NCBI RefSeq assembly: GCF_000006405.1
Contig: NW_003200768.1
Coordinates: forward strand, 310,039-374,038
Length of the DNA: 64,000 nucleotides
Direction of reading: 5' to 3'
DNA from: Perkinsus marinus ATCC 50983
Taxonomy: Eukaryota > Perkinsozoa > Perkinsida > Perkinsidae
Positions within the stretch are counted from its first letter, which is position 1, and every line of letters begins with the position of its first letter. The notes beneath the pieces were generated by a model. That model was not told the DNA's origin and did not search any database. It saw only the letters and a list, made by a program, of their open reading frames with translations. The translations under genes were made by a program, and so were the position numbers. Of the stretch, positions 21,704 to 31,715 are shown piece after piece.

Positions 21704-24700
21704 CTATATCTTACGACCAGAATTGTGAACGAAATCCAAAGTAGTACGAAGCATGTCAGCCGATGAATACAACAACATGAACATTGAATGATCGACAGAC
21801 GTAGCATGTATGCCAGAAAGAAATTCAGGGGTACGCCAAGGGGTCAGAGCAGGGCAAGAAAGTAAGAAATGTTGTATAGAGTCCCGTCCTATACCACACG
21901 AAGGACATAGTACAGGGTGAAAGAGTGGGAGGACACCTAACCTGAGACGGAAAAGCAAGGATTGCTCCACACGGCCAATCGAAGGCAAATGGATTGCATC
22001 TGTGTTCCAAACATATGCTCCTCCGGGAAGTAGACGTTCTACCGGAAGCTTGTGAGCAGTTTGCTCGAAGATTCGTTTTTTCCTCTGAGACAATCTGGTT
22101 AGACAGCTTTCCCATGATTCGAGCACAACAGGTTGTAGTGTTTCGAGTTCAGCTTTGGCTCGTCGGTCCACCTCGTCGTGCAGCAAGAGTCCGACATGAG
22201 CTTTAAGCCAATAACCAGTGATGGTGATAATAGAACCCTGTGGGGGAAGTCGGGGGAGAGTTAGAAGCTGTTGTAAGCATTCCCAAACCGTCTGTCGATT
22301 GTTATGTCGTTGGAGCCAACCGCGGGATAAACCTTTTAATGCTCCCTGGCTATCACTAACGATAAGAAGCTTACCACCCTGTAGAAGAGACTGTCTGCAT
22401 GACGTCAACCTAGCGACATCCTTGATCGCGTGAGACAAGGCAGCTAGCTCTGCTTCGGTAGATGAATGGATAGCTGTTCCGAGTGGTCCTTGTCCTCGAA
22501 TACCTTGCGACACGATTAGGCCGACCTCGTTGGGATAAAATGTCCAAGCATATCCTGCCGAACGGGGCTGCTGTTCTGTAAGGTCATCACGATAGGAGGC
22601 GTCCACAATGAGAATGTGGTATCCCTGTGCAACATAGGAAAGAAGTTTTTGGTAGGATGCAATCCGGTATGCCTGTCGGTCGGCGTTCTGCGGAACCTCG
22701 CTATTCAAGGACAGGTCAAGTGATATAATTCGTCGTGCCTCCCCGAGAGGGAGTGGGGGGTAGAAATGTAGGCGTACCTGAGGAGTGGTAGCAACGTTAG
22801 AATCTATAAGAGGCTGACATGCTAATGACAGATAATGTTGTAATGAATGTAAATGTCTGAGTTGGGGGATCCGTAGATGTTCATCATACCAAGGGACCGG
22901 GTCCACATACTGTTGTTGTGGGAAGAAGAGGAGACCACAGGCTTGGGGGCACCGAGAAATACGAGTGATTAGTTTATCCCAATAGGTGGTAATTAGTGGG
23001 ATTAACTCGGGTACTCCCAGTAACCGTTTAGACATTCCAGCCGAAGTCAAAATGCCGCACCCTAATACTGCCTTCACTGCTCGGGAATACCCCCCCTCTA
23101 TCTTTGACCACCTTGCCGCTGTTACCCCAAAACTCCATGCAGTGCTGCCGTAGGTGAATAGACACTGGACATATTGAATGAAGAGAAGTCGTAGCGATGT
23201 GGTTGGAGTGGCAGAGAGCCGTTTGATAATTCCAACACGACTAGCACAACGACCTCGAATATAATGTATGTGAGCATCCCATGTTAACTTTTGGTCCCAG
23301 ATTACCCCCAGAATTTTTAGTGTTAGCCGTGCTTCAATGTGCACGTTATTAATAATGATTTGGTTTTGCTGGATAGGTGTACGCCTCCTACCGATGAAGT
23401 ATATGAGCCCAATCTTATCTTCTGCCAGGCACATGCCGTTATCCTGGAGCCAAGTCTCAATGAAAGATAGTGCGTGCCTGATTTTGTTGTCCACTTCTTC
23501 CTGGGAGGTTCCCTCAAACCAGATGATTATGTCATCCGCATAGGCGCAGAAACCTGCTATGCGGAGGTGTGGGGGGAGCCGTTCTTTCAGGTTATATAAT
23601 AATATTAAGAGTGGGTTGATATATAGGGCCCAAAGGAGTGGTGATAGTACCGCTCCTTGCGATAAGCCCTCGCGTTGGGTGTGCCATGTAGATCGCTCGC
23701 CGTCTACGTCCACAAAGAACTTTCGACCCCGTAAGAAGCCCCAGATATATCGTGCTATGTGAATGTTGATGTCAGCTTCGAACAAGCGGGTTCGAAGTAC
23801 AGCTAACGTACACGTGTCGTAGGCTTTTCGTAAATCTAAGCTTAGGAGTCCGACGAGCTTTTTCCTTTTGACGAGAGTTCGGACCGAGTGGTGCACGTAG
23901 GCTAGTTCTTCCTCGGTGCTCCGTCCCGGTCTAAAACCAAATTGGTATGGGCTGATCGTCGTTCCATCGCGTGAGGGGAATCTTTCGAATGCCGTCTCCA
24001 CGCGGTATAGTAGCATACTTTCTACTAGTCGCGCGAAGATGTTAGTTATGCAAATTGGTCTATAGTTGGCACACGGTGTAGCAAGGAGAGTACGCGGTTT
24101 TTTCCGGATGAGGATGACTCTCCCGCGGCGCCATTGGTGAGGGACATCTAGTGACAAGAAGGACTTATTGATCAGTTTCAGACATAGCTGATTAGCTTTG
24201 TCTGTTCCCTGTCGGAGTATAGTGATGGACACCTGATCCGGTCCGGGTGCGGTCGAAGTATTTATCTTCCCCAAAGCCCGGTCGAATTCTTCTTGGGTGA
24301 AAGGCTGTGCTTGTTTGGCGTCAAAGGCTTCTTGATGTCCCGCTGTGGCCACTTGGGGGTTAAACAGAGACGCCTTTTTCGTTTTGTGAGTTTTCATAGT
24401 AACGGCACGCTGTCTCCATTGAGCTTTGACTGCCATGGAAAGTCGGCTTTTATATATCTCATCTGACAAGTATGTAGCATATTTCTGGGCCGCCTCTCGT
24501 CCAGCGTGCCCCTCCACGTCTATCCGCTGCCGTCTATCCTGTCCAACTGCCATACTCTTCACTACACGCCACATTTTCCGAGAGTTGGACGAGAGACTCT
24601 GTGTAAAATTTTCCCAAGATTTTTGTTTGGCATGGTGTAGTTCTTGAAGATATTGGTTAACAAGCCGCCTGAATTTAGTTTGTAATTTGTCATAGGGTTT

Positions 24701-25774
24701 TCCCGCGGATTTGCGGTCATTCATAGCACGCCGGACGCGATTTTTACTCAGACGAAGCTTATTTAATGAGTGATTCCAGTAAGAATTATATATTGGGATA
24801 TTACCCCTCGGGATACTGGTTTTTGCAGCCTTTTTATAGCCTTGGGTTAAAGTGGTATATATATGTGCAACCGAGGATTCCCAATCGATTTGGTCTAGAT
24901 TTTTGTCCAGTTCCCTCTGAAATTTACCCCAGTCCGCCTTTTTATAATTCCACCTACTATAATTGGCTCTCTGTCCACTCTGTCGCACAAAGCCAGCGGT
25001 GGTCTTGATCCCGATCTTCTGGGGGAGGTGGTCCGAGGCTGCCAGCGAGTTCTCCAAGAGGTGCCGTGTACAGGATAGGAGCAAATCCTTCGTGACAGCA
25101 GTGATGTCGATACTAGACGTGCCCTGTTGGCCTTGAAAGGTAGGGGGGTCGTGGATGGAGTTGAGAAGTTTGTAATGGGCTTCGCGGAGCCAGGTGTAGA
25201 CTTCTTGGCCTTGGGGGTTGGCGTCGCACTGAGTGGAACCAGACCATGCTGGGTGGTGGCCGTTGACATCGCCTACCACAATACAGTTCGCCGCTGGTAG
25301 TTCTAGTTGTAGTTGTGGTGGGTTGGGTCCTTGATGGGGTCTGATATAGATGTTAACCACCTTGAGGGGGGAGGGCAGTGTTGGCGAGGACAGTTCGACC
25401 CCCAGAGCCGAGTAGCAGTAATTAGTGTCGTGGAGGGGGATGCGGAGGAAGATTTTGTAGTGGAGTGGTCGTCGAATCAGGATGAGTAACCCACTACTCC
25501 GGCGTCCGCGATGGTCATCTGGGTCGTCTTGAGGGAGGTACTCCCCCTCCAAGTGCTCTACACCATAGTTGCGAAATGCTAGTGAATGGTGTGGGCCGTG
25601 GAAGGTCTCTTGAAGGCAGACCACGTCTGGGGAGGATCGACGCAGGTATTGAAGTAGTTCCAGCTTGCTGCCGCATAGTCCATGTATGTTATAGGAGATA
25701 ACCGTCAGGCATAGCTTTCGACGTGCTGGGCGTAGCGGAGGCGCTGGAGGGGTGATAACGGGGAGTCGGGGCAT
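21704..25774 (-). CDS. LINE ORF2-type polyprotein: AP endonuclease, reverse transcriptase, RNase H
   Basis: 1356 codons without a stop, start at 25774. Residues about 20-250 are an APE-type endonuclease: SYNIHG (27-32), QETF, GDVNGHHPAW (169-178), SSIDI (221-225), SDH (248-250). RT spans about 500-790: YRPICITNIFARLVE, PYQFGFRPGRST, LLSLDLRKAYD, GLSQGAVLSPLLW and the catalytic YADD near 746-749. An RNase H domain follows (LIVDASYRD, STEAELAAL, IVSDSQGALKGL, KAHVGLLLHDEVDRRAK), with all acidic residues and the late His present. The C-terminus has a CPSCG...H...C knuckle, as in I/Jockey-like elements. The enzyme nicks target DNA and primes reverse transcription there. No ORF1 is seen upstream. 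Confidence 0.95.
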   Translation of the reverse strand: MPRLPVITPPAPPLRPARRKLCLTVISYNIHGLCGSKLELLQYLRRSSPDVVCLQETFHGPHHSLAFRNYGVEHLEGEYLPQDDPDDHRGRRSSGLLILIRRPLHYKIFLRIPLHDTNYCYSALGVELSSPTLPSPLKVVNIYIRPHQGPNPPQLQLELPAANCIVVGDVNGHHPAWSGSTQCDANPQGQEVYTWLREAHYKLLNSIHDPPTFQGQQGTSSIDITAVTKDLLLSCTRHLLENSLAASDHLPQKIGIKTTAGFVRQSGQRANYSRWNYKKADWGKFQRELDKNLDQIDWESSVAHIYTTLTQGYKKAAKTSIPRGNIPIYNSYWNHSLNKLRLSKNRVRRAMNDRKSAGKPYDKLQTKFRRLVNQYLQELHHAKQKSWENFTQSLSSNSRKMWRVVKSMAVGQDRRQRIDVEGHAGREAAQKYATYLSDEIYKSRLSMAVKAQWRQRAVTMKTHKTKKASLFNPQVATAGHQEAFDAKQAQPFTQEEFDRALGKINTSTAPGPDQVSITILRQGTDKANQLCLKLINKSFLSLDVPHQWRRGRVILIRKKPRTLLATPCANYRPICITNIFARLVESMLLYRVETAFERFPSRDGTTISPYQFGFRPGRSTEEELAYVHHSVRTLVKRKKLVGLLSLDLRKAYDTCTLAVLRTRLFEADINIHIARYIWGFLRGRKFFVDVDGERSTWHTQREGLSQGAVLSPLLWALYINPLLILLYNLKERLPPHLRIAGFCAYADDIIIWFEGTSQEEVDNKIRHALSFIETWLQDNGMCLAEDKIGLIYFIGRRRTPIQQNQIIINNVHIEARLTLKILGVIWDQKLTWDAHIHYIRGRCASRVGIIKRLSATPTTSLRLLFIQYVQCLFTYGSTAWSFGVTAARWSKIEGGYSRAVKAVLGCGILTSAGMSKRLLGVPELIPLITTYWDKLITRISRCPQACGLLFFPQQQYVDPVPWYDEHLRIPQLRHLHSLQHYLSLACQPLIDSNVATTPQVRLHFYPPLPLGEARRIISLDLSLNSEVPQNADRQAYRIASYQKLLSYVAQGYHILIVDASYRDDLTEQQPRSAGYAWTFYPNEVGLIVSQGIRGQGPLGTAIHSSTEAELAALSHAIKDVARLTSCRQSLLQGGKLLIVSDSQGALKGLSRGWLQRHNNRQTVWECLQQLLTLPRLPPQGSIITITGYWLKAHVGLLLHDEVDRRAKAELETLQPVVLESWESCLTRLSQRKKRIFEQTAHKLPVERLLPGGAYVWNTDAIHLPSIGRVEQSLLFRLRLGVLPLFHPVLCPSCGIGRDSIQHFLLSCPALTPWRTPEFLSGIHATSVDHSMFMLLYSSADMLRTTLDFVHNSGRKI

Positions 25775-25971
25775 TCAAAAGTGAGGGAGAAGGAAGGGGG
25801 ATAGTTAACCGACGTAATAGACGAGAGCGAGGAGGGGTGAAATAGTTGATAGAAAATAGAGATCAGTGTATGACGACGAGTACGAGTCAGCGTCGTGTTG
25901 AAGGTGTTAAGCAGTTGATTCTAGCCACTTCTTGGTCACCGCATAGGGGGACGTGCTAGAGTGGTAGGGTT

Positions 25972-26039
25972 GATCTCTACTTGGTGCCGGAGAACCCGGT
26001 CACCCCCACGCGACGCTGACGCGTAGAGATCTATGGGGG
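25972..26039 (-). ncRNA. HDV-like self-cleaving ribozyme at LINE 5' end (predicted)
   Basis: The fold was made by eye on the minus strand from C1 at 26039. P1, 7 bp: 26039-26033 (CCCCCAT) with 26009-26003 (GTGGGGG). P2, 9 bp: 26031-26023 (GATCTCTAC) with 25980-25972 (GTAGAGATC). P3, 3 bp: 26022-26020 with 26012-26010, loop of 7. P4, 4 bp: CCGG 25999-25996 with CCGG 25990-25987. J4/2 ends C-C-A-A before P2, matching the C-N-A-A pattern around the catalytic cytosine (25984). Strand order P1, P2, P3, P1', P4, P2' is the nested double pseudoknot of HDV ribozymes. Predicted cleavage is just 5' of 26039, exactly the target-site-duplication edge. Such ribozymes release the 5' end of R2 and other LINE transcripts. 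Confidence 0.72.
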
Positions 26040-26052
26040 AAGTGATCAATCA
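26040..26052. repeat. LINE target-site duplication, 5' copy
   Basis: AAGTGATCAATCA, identical to 21554-21566, directly abutting the CCCCC start of the element on the minus strand. Confidence 0.85.
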
Positions 26053-27342
26053 TTTCACGCAGTGCGGTGTCATTTGGCTTGTTATGGGATTCTGCGCACA
26101 TTAATGTGTTTGCGTGCTTCCTGAGATCTATAGCTAATGATGGTAGTTCGCCCCGGAAGGCACGTTACCCTTCCCTCTCCTCTTGAGTCACTCCTCTAAG
26201 TCTCCGTAGCTCAGCTACCTCTACAAGCTCATCAGTACTTGTGTTACCCAGTCGTGGATTTTACTATCACATCACACCCTTCCGTTACATCTACTCGAAC
26301 GCCTTCCAGGCTCAAGGGCGAGTCTTCCCAGTGCTGCCTCAAGAGTGTCGATGTCTACGGAGTGAATATTGAGGAACGACAACGATACTAACTATAATAT
26401 AGCTACTATCAATATCATTAACCAATACTCCGTTAATAGCTCCGAAACGGGAGCACGTGTACTTAGCGTTGTGTGTTCGACCTATGCGTGCTAGCGGAGC
26501 GATCGATGCCGTATTTGTGGGAAAATGTCCGACGTGTACCCGAACTGCAGAGGCCATAGGCGTATACATTGTCAATGAACATCTGTATGTTGAGTGATAA
26601 GCCTATTTAATACTTCAGGAATGAGCTCATTATTAATAAAAGCTAACCAGACTAACGCTGGTCATTGAGCCACCTTCCTGAGGAAGTACTCGAGTTGTTA
26701 ATTTCACCACTGCGTGACAGGTTGGATTCACGAGGCTTCTCACAAGAGCCGTCGTGCGCCTATTCGTTCTCGTATCTGGTAATTCTCGCCCAACTTGAAC
26801 GACGCTTCTCTACAGAAGGTAAGTCACCTCAACAACGCTGATGTAACATGATCTCATATCGACTCCTCGTAGACAAGACTGTGTTTTTAATAGCTGCACG
26901 GCAAGCAGCGTGTAAGCTAGCCATTTGTCTTAACACATCGTCATGCTCTTGAAATCGAGTAGTGGGCTCATGGAACTACTAATCCTCTTATGCTTTGGAA
27001 AGATGTAACGTCGGACTTTGTAGCCAGAAGGCTTATGCAATGCCACCATTAGCAGCAGAATTGCGCTACAGTTTCTTATGTGACACGGTCAGAGCCACGA
27101 ACATAGTCAGACTACAACCACTAGGTGACACAACCCAAACGGTTATGTTCGAATCGCAGGAGACAAGTATACACACTCCGCAGCGTGCATCATCAGCGTT
27201 GGTCACAAATCGATAATATTCCGCAGTTCGAGCTATACAGTCGCTATCGGGCATTGCATGTACTATAGGCGACTTTTGAACATAAGAGGTACGATTAACA
27301 GCTTCGCCATTGGCAGTAGTTATCGAATTGTCATATTCCACC
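26053..27342. other. No gene seen; upstream region of aldolase 1
   Basis: Short frames without motifs. The last ~25 bases before the aldolase ATG (TATCGAATTGTCATATTCCACC) are identical before the second aldolase gene, so the duplication included a little upstream DNA. Confidence 0.5.
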
Positions 27343-28428
27343 ATGCCCGCTCGTGAGGTTCTAAAGTATCAGACTGAACTCATTCAGACTGCGAATGCTA
27401 TCTGCACTCCCGGTAAGGGGATCTTGGCTGCTGATGAGTCCACTGGTACCATCAAGAAGCGTTTCGATGCTGCTGGTATCGAGAACACTGAGGAGCATCG
27501 TGCTGCCTACAGATCTCTTCTATTTACTGCACCTGATGCTGGCAAGTACATATCTGGCTCCATTCTATTCGAGGAGACTCTTTTCCAGAAGAATGCTGAA
27601 GGTATCCCGATGGTCGACTTGCTTAAGAAGCAGGGTATTATTCCCGGCATCAAGGTCGATAAGGGACTTGTCCAGCTCGCTGGTACCGATGGTGAGACTG
27701 CCACTCAGGGACTTGATGGTCTTGCTGAGCGTTGCCAGAAGTATTACGAACAGGGTGCTCGCTTCGCCAAGTGGAGAGCTGTTCTGAAGATTGACGAAGC
27801 CAAGCAGATGCCTTCTCAGCTCTCCATCGAGGAGACTGCGCACACTCTTGCTCGTTACGCGTCTATCTGCCAGGCCAACGGTCTTGTTCCTATCGTCGAG
27901 CCCGAGACATTGATGGATGGTGATCATACTATTGAGACTTGTGCCTATTACACTGAAAAGGCTTTATCCGCTTTGTTCAAGGCTCTTAGCGATCAGCATG
28001 TTCTTCTCGAGGGTTGCCTCCTCAAACCTAACATGGTTACTGCTGGTGTTGACTGCCCTGTGCGCCCCACCCCTGAGAAGATCGCTGAATTGACTGTCCG
28101 CACTCTTGCTCGTACTGTCCCTCCGGCTCTTGCAGGAGTTGCCTTCCTTTCTGGTGGTCAGAGCGAGGAGGAGGCTTCCGTCAATCTGTCCGCTATGAAC
28201 GCACTCCCTAACGAGCGTCGCCCATGGTCTCTCACTTTCTCGTTCGGTCGCGCTCTCCAGGCCAGTGCCATCAAGACTTGGTCTGGTAAGGAGGAGAACA
28301 CCAGGGCTGCTCAGGAAGCTTTCCTTGTTCGTGCCAAGGCTAACCATGAGGCCCGTCTCGGCAAATATCATAGTTCTGGTGACAAGTCTGCTGATAAGTC
28401 TCTGTATGTGAAGAACTATGTCTACTAA
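27343..28428 (+). CDS. FBA: Fructose-bisphosphate aldolase, class I
   Basis: 361 codons from [10 protein letters not shown] (an in-frame upstream ATG at 27310 is less likely, since family proteins start near here). Cleaves fructose 1,6-bisphosphate to DHAP and glyceraldehyde 3-phosphate in cytosolic glycolysis. Family residues are present: [50 protein letters not shown] (Schiff-base Lys), [15 protein letters not shown] (C1-phosphate loop), [15 protein letters not shown] and a C-terminal Tyr (NYVY). Intronless, unlike most neighbours. A near-copy lies 1 kb downstream in the same direction. Codon choice favours C- or T-ending codons, as expected for high expression. Confidence 0.95.
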   Translation: MPAREVLKYQTELIQTANAICTPGKGILAADESTGTIKKRFDAAGIENTEEHRAAYRSLLFTAPDAGKYISGSILFEETLFQKNAEGIPMVDLLKKQGIIPGIKVDKGLVQLAGTDGETATQGLDGLAERCQKYYEQGARFAKWRAVLKIDEAKQMPSQLSIEETAHTLARYASICQANGLVPIVEPETLMDGDHTIETCAYYTEKALSALFKALSDQHVLLEGCLLKPNMVTAGVDCPVRPTPEKIAELTVRTLARTVPPALAGVAFLSGGQSEEEASVNLSAMNALPNERRPWSLTFSFGRALQASAIKTWSGKEENTRAAQEAFLVRAKANHEARLGKYHSSGDKSADKSLYVKNYVY

Positions 28429-29415
28429 ACTGATTCATATTGACAGTTGATTTTCTCAAAGAGTGATATATAATTGTGACTATCAGATTGCTGTTGTAAG
28501 CGCGATACGCGAATGTCCTTACTGTCGTGTTTGAAGTAAAAGTGCATGATGAACACACCTTGAAATTGGTGTTAGTGTGTCTAGGACCACCAATACATCG
28601 CCAATCTTGACAGCTGATACTCGAGATTACTAACTTATCACATGATACTCCCCTTGACTAGTTCTTTAGTGGGCAAACGCTCACCAATGTCACTCAGTGA
28701 TCCTGAAACCTATTTATGTTGATGATTACAACATGAATGGATGTCTCGTATTCGTACTCATCCGGATTGGGATCCATATGGGAGTAAGTGTGTAGCTTCG
28801 ATCATCTGTGAAGACTTAGGAGATATTCAGTATCTTGTTTGTGAAAGAAAATCATTGCCCTATCAAGAATTGGTAATGAGAAAATTGAGAACTCCGTCAC
28901 ACCACCACTCTTGGCGCACATCGATGATGACCGCTGTGGAAGTCTGGAAGTCGTAGGGTATGGCTTGCGTGTGTGTTTACCAGCCAGGCATTAGCGAGGG
29001 GAAATTCGGCAGCTGCTTTTTGAGCGGACTTCCTCTTGAGAGAGCGCTACTTCAACTTCGAATCTATACCATCTAGTTGGAGAAATATAAACTCTAGTTT
29101 CAGTATCAATTTCACGCTAGGACTCGGACCAATTCGTAGAACAATTCTAACAACACAAAATAAGGTGTATTTTACACTGTTGGAGAATCATTTTCGAGGA
29201 ATCTTCTACAGCTGTAGTTTGAGCCACGGTGGGACAGATGTACACAATCCTCAGCAAACATCAGCGCTTGACATAGATCGCTAGTATTAGATTGGCTTAG
29301 TGTTTTCTGGTGTACCAGGTCAACAGTGTTTGGTGGAGTATAGAGGTATTCTGTAATGTCAAAGATGATTTTAGTGGTTCTACTCTCAGTAGTTATCGAA
29401 TTGTCATATTCCACC
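28429..29415. other. Intergenic between the two aldolases
   Basis: No supported gene. A 71-codon frame at 28741-28956 has no motif. Shared sequence resumes only about 25 bases before the second ATG. Confidence 0.5.
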
Positions 29416-30468
29416 ATGCCCGCTCGTGAGGTTCTAAAGTATCAGACTGAACTCATTCAGACTGCGAATACCATCTGCACTCCCGGTAAGGGGATCTTGG
29501 CTGCTGATGAGTCCACTGGTACCATCAAGAAGCGTTTCGATGCTGCTGGTATTGAGAACACTGAGGAGCATCGTGCTGCCTACAGGTCTCTTCTTTTTAC
29601 TGCACCTGATGCTGGCAAGTACATATCTGGCTCCATTCTATTCGAGGAGACTCTTTTCCAGAAGAATGCTGAAGGTATCCCGATGGTCGACTTGCTTAAG
29701 AAGCAGGGTATTATTCCTGGCATCAAGGTCGATAAGGGACTTGTCCAGCTCGCTGGTACCGATGGTGAGACTGCCACTCAGGGACTTGATGGTCTTGCTG
29801 AGCGTTGCCAGAAGTATTACGAACAGGGTGCTCGCTTCGCCAAGTGGAGAGCTGTTCTGAAGATTGACGAAGCCAAGCAGATGCCTTCTCAGCTCTCCAT
29901 CGAGGAGACTGCGCACACTCTTGCTCGTTACGCGACTATCTGCCAGGCCAACGGTCTTGTTCCTATCGTCGAGCCCGAGATATTGACGGACGGTGCTCAC
30001 ACCATTGAGACATCTGCTTACGTCACTGAAAGGGTTCTATCCGCTGTGTTCAAGGCTCTTAACGATCAGCATGTTCTTCTCGAGGGTTGCCTCCTCAAGC
30101 CCAACATGGTTACTGCGGGCGCCGACTGCCCTGTGCGCCCTACCGCTCAGAAGATCGCTGAATTGACTGTCCGCACTCTTGCTCGTACTGTCCGTGGTCA
30201 GAGCGAGGAGGAGGCTTCAGTTAATCTGTCCGCTATGAACCAACTCCCCACGGAGCGTCGCCCATGGGCTCTCACTTTCTCCTACGGTCGTGCTCTTCAG
30301 GCCAGCGCCATCAAGACTTGGTCTGGTAAGGAGGAGAACACCAGGGCTGCCCAGGAAGCTTTCCTCGTGCGTGCCAAGGCTAACTCTGAAGCCCAGCTCG
30401 GAAAGTATCAGGGTTCTGGTGACGAGTCTGCTAAGGAATCCTTGTATGTGAAAAACTATGTTTACTAA
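29416..30468 (+). CDS. Fructose-bisphosphate aldolase paralogue lacking the phosphate-binding loop
   Basis: Same start ([10 protein letters not shown]) and very close in sequence to the upstream gene, in frame to the C-terminal NYVY. Relative to it, 33 bases are missing where copy 1 reads [19 protein letters not shown]; here VRGQSEEE follows directly. Eleven residues are lost: a core beta strand plus the Ser-Gly that binds the C1 phosphate in class I aldolases. The Schiff-base Lys (LLKPNMV), Asp, Glu and C-terminal Tyr remain. Substitutions cluster around residues 195-215 ([20 protein letters not shown]). The reading frame is intact, so it may be expressed, but normal catalysis is doubtful. 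A moonlighting role, a pseudogene in the making, or an assembly deletion are alternatives. Confidence 0.9.
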   Translation: MPAREVLKYQTELIQTANTICTPGKGILAADESTGTIKKRFDAAGIENTEEHRAAYRSLLFTAPDAGKYISGSILFEETLFQKNAEGIPMVDLLKKQGIIPGIKVDKGLVQLAGTDGETATQGLDGLAERCQKYYEQGARFAKWRAVLKIDEAKQMPSQLSIEETAHTLARYATICQANGLVPIVEPEILTDGAHTIETSAYVTERVLSAVFKALNDQHVLLEGCLLKPNMVTAGADCPVRPTAQKIAELTVRTLARTVRGQSEEEASVNLSAMNQLPTERRPWALTFSYGRALQASAIKTWSGKEENTRAAQEAFLVRAKANSEAQLGKYQGSGDESAKESLYVKNYVY

Positions 30469-31715
30469 AGTCCTGTTCGACGATCATTATTTCCTCCTAC
30501 AGTGATGAACGATTGTAACTATACTAAGTTACTAGAGTAAGCGTGATTCGCAGAACATGTTGAGATGTGGTGTTAAGAGTGGAGTGGAGATAGGTCATGT
30601 AATTGCTGACTAGGCCTAGTCGGACGGACTGGCGAGCTCAGAGTCGGAAATTCCGACTCGGAATCTCCGACCTAGGTTCAGGCTTCCATTCCAGGCTGTA
30701 CGATGCTATGCATCCAACATTTGATGATCGCTTAGCGTGTCGCTTACGCAACATGAGATAGGCTACAGATATGCGTTGACCAATGGCAGCGACATCACTT
30801 AGTTGGAGAAAGCCGCATATTTCCTAGTAGGAAATTCCTAATCGCGAGTCGTGGAGTTCAACGCCGACTTGTGCATGATATCCACCGACGGTGGACCACC
30901 GTGATCTGAGAGGATGGGCTGACAATAAAGTTCACAGGCGCAGGCTGGAGCAAAACTACTAACGAGGAAAGTCCGAGGAAGCATGAGGGACATCTAGAGC
31001 GTCGCAACAGCAAAATATGGGAGCTGGGGAACTCAGACTCGGAGGCTCAAAGAAGCCCGCATACTCTTGCAGTCTGGAGTTTGGCGATGCCCTCGTGTGA
31101 AAAGTTCTCATCGACTTCACCAATACGCTTGTAAATACACGATCGACATATTGTTTGCTGGGTGCGAAGCTAGCCTGGTTAGATCTAACTGTTCCTCGCT
31201 AGCCGATAACTTGGGAACTACTTCACAAGACGTACCGGCCCTTTGCCTCCTAAGTTATAAGGAGGTTTCCCTTCCTTGAGAGGATCTTACGCTCTCTGAG
31301 TTGTAGGACCAGTATCTCTAAAAAATCGTCCGATGTTGGAACGCTCACCACCCGAGATGAGTATTACTGTGACGTAGAGAGTCAATCACAGCGCTCAGCC
31401 AACAACCAGGTCACCGCACCAAGATGTGAGGTATCAAAAGGGTCGGGCTCCTTGGGACTGGCCAAGAAGATTTGCGAAACGAAACGCGAATATGTATCGC
31501 TTCGCGCACATTATATATCGCTCGCCCCTTGCATGCACGCATTGCTCATGCATGTGCTGCCACCCGCTGAACTTCCTGCTATGATAAGTTTCCGCCAGCG
31601 ACTGCTCGCAATGAGTTCCTGTCGGGGTTGACATATGGCATGTATTTGAGCCTTGATTGTCGGTGTCTATGGTCTTATTACGAGTCACCTAACAGGTCCC
31701 CGTTTTTACCCCACC
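30469..31715. other. No gene seen; upstream region of BiP
   Basis: Short frames only, plus one perfect hairpin listed separately. The last few hundred bases are presumably the BiP promoter. Confidence 0.5.
30641..30659. other. Perfect inverted repeat, 9 bp arms, 1-nt spacer
   Basis: GAGTCGGAA-A-TTCCGACTC, about 170 bases after aldolase 2. It could be a hairpin or a symmetric protein site; function unknown. Confidence 0.5.

Larger units (their letters stand above)
21567..26039 (-). mobile_element. Full-length LINE (I/Jockey-like, RNase H-containing), 4473 bp
   Basis: The element is bounded by a 13-bp direct repeat, AAGTGATCAATCA, at 21554-21566 and 26040-26052, taken as the target-site duplication. 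On the minus strand it has a 265-bp 5' UTR starting CCCCCATAG with an HDV-like ribozyme fold. One 1356-codon ORF with endonuclease, RT, RNase H and a zinc knuckle follows, then a 137-bp 3' part ending in a pentanucleotide (GAATT)n tail. There is no separate ORF1. The intact ORF and clear duplication imply a recent insertion. It sits between the cathepsin and aldolase genes. Confidence 0.92.

Noticed and set aside
27507-28371. Antisense frames over the aldolase genes
   Set aside because: Shadows of highly biased codon use on the plus strand; the same applies at 29580-30000 and over BiP.
30964-30974. GAGGAAAGTCC, identical to the bacterial RNase P RNA conserved region I
   Set aside because: An 11-base match alone; the other conserved regions and helices of RNase P RNA could not be found nearby.
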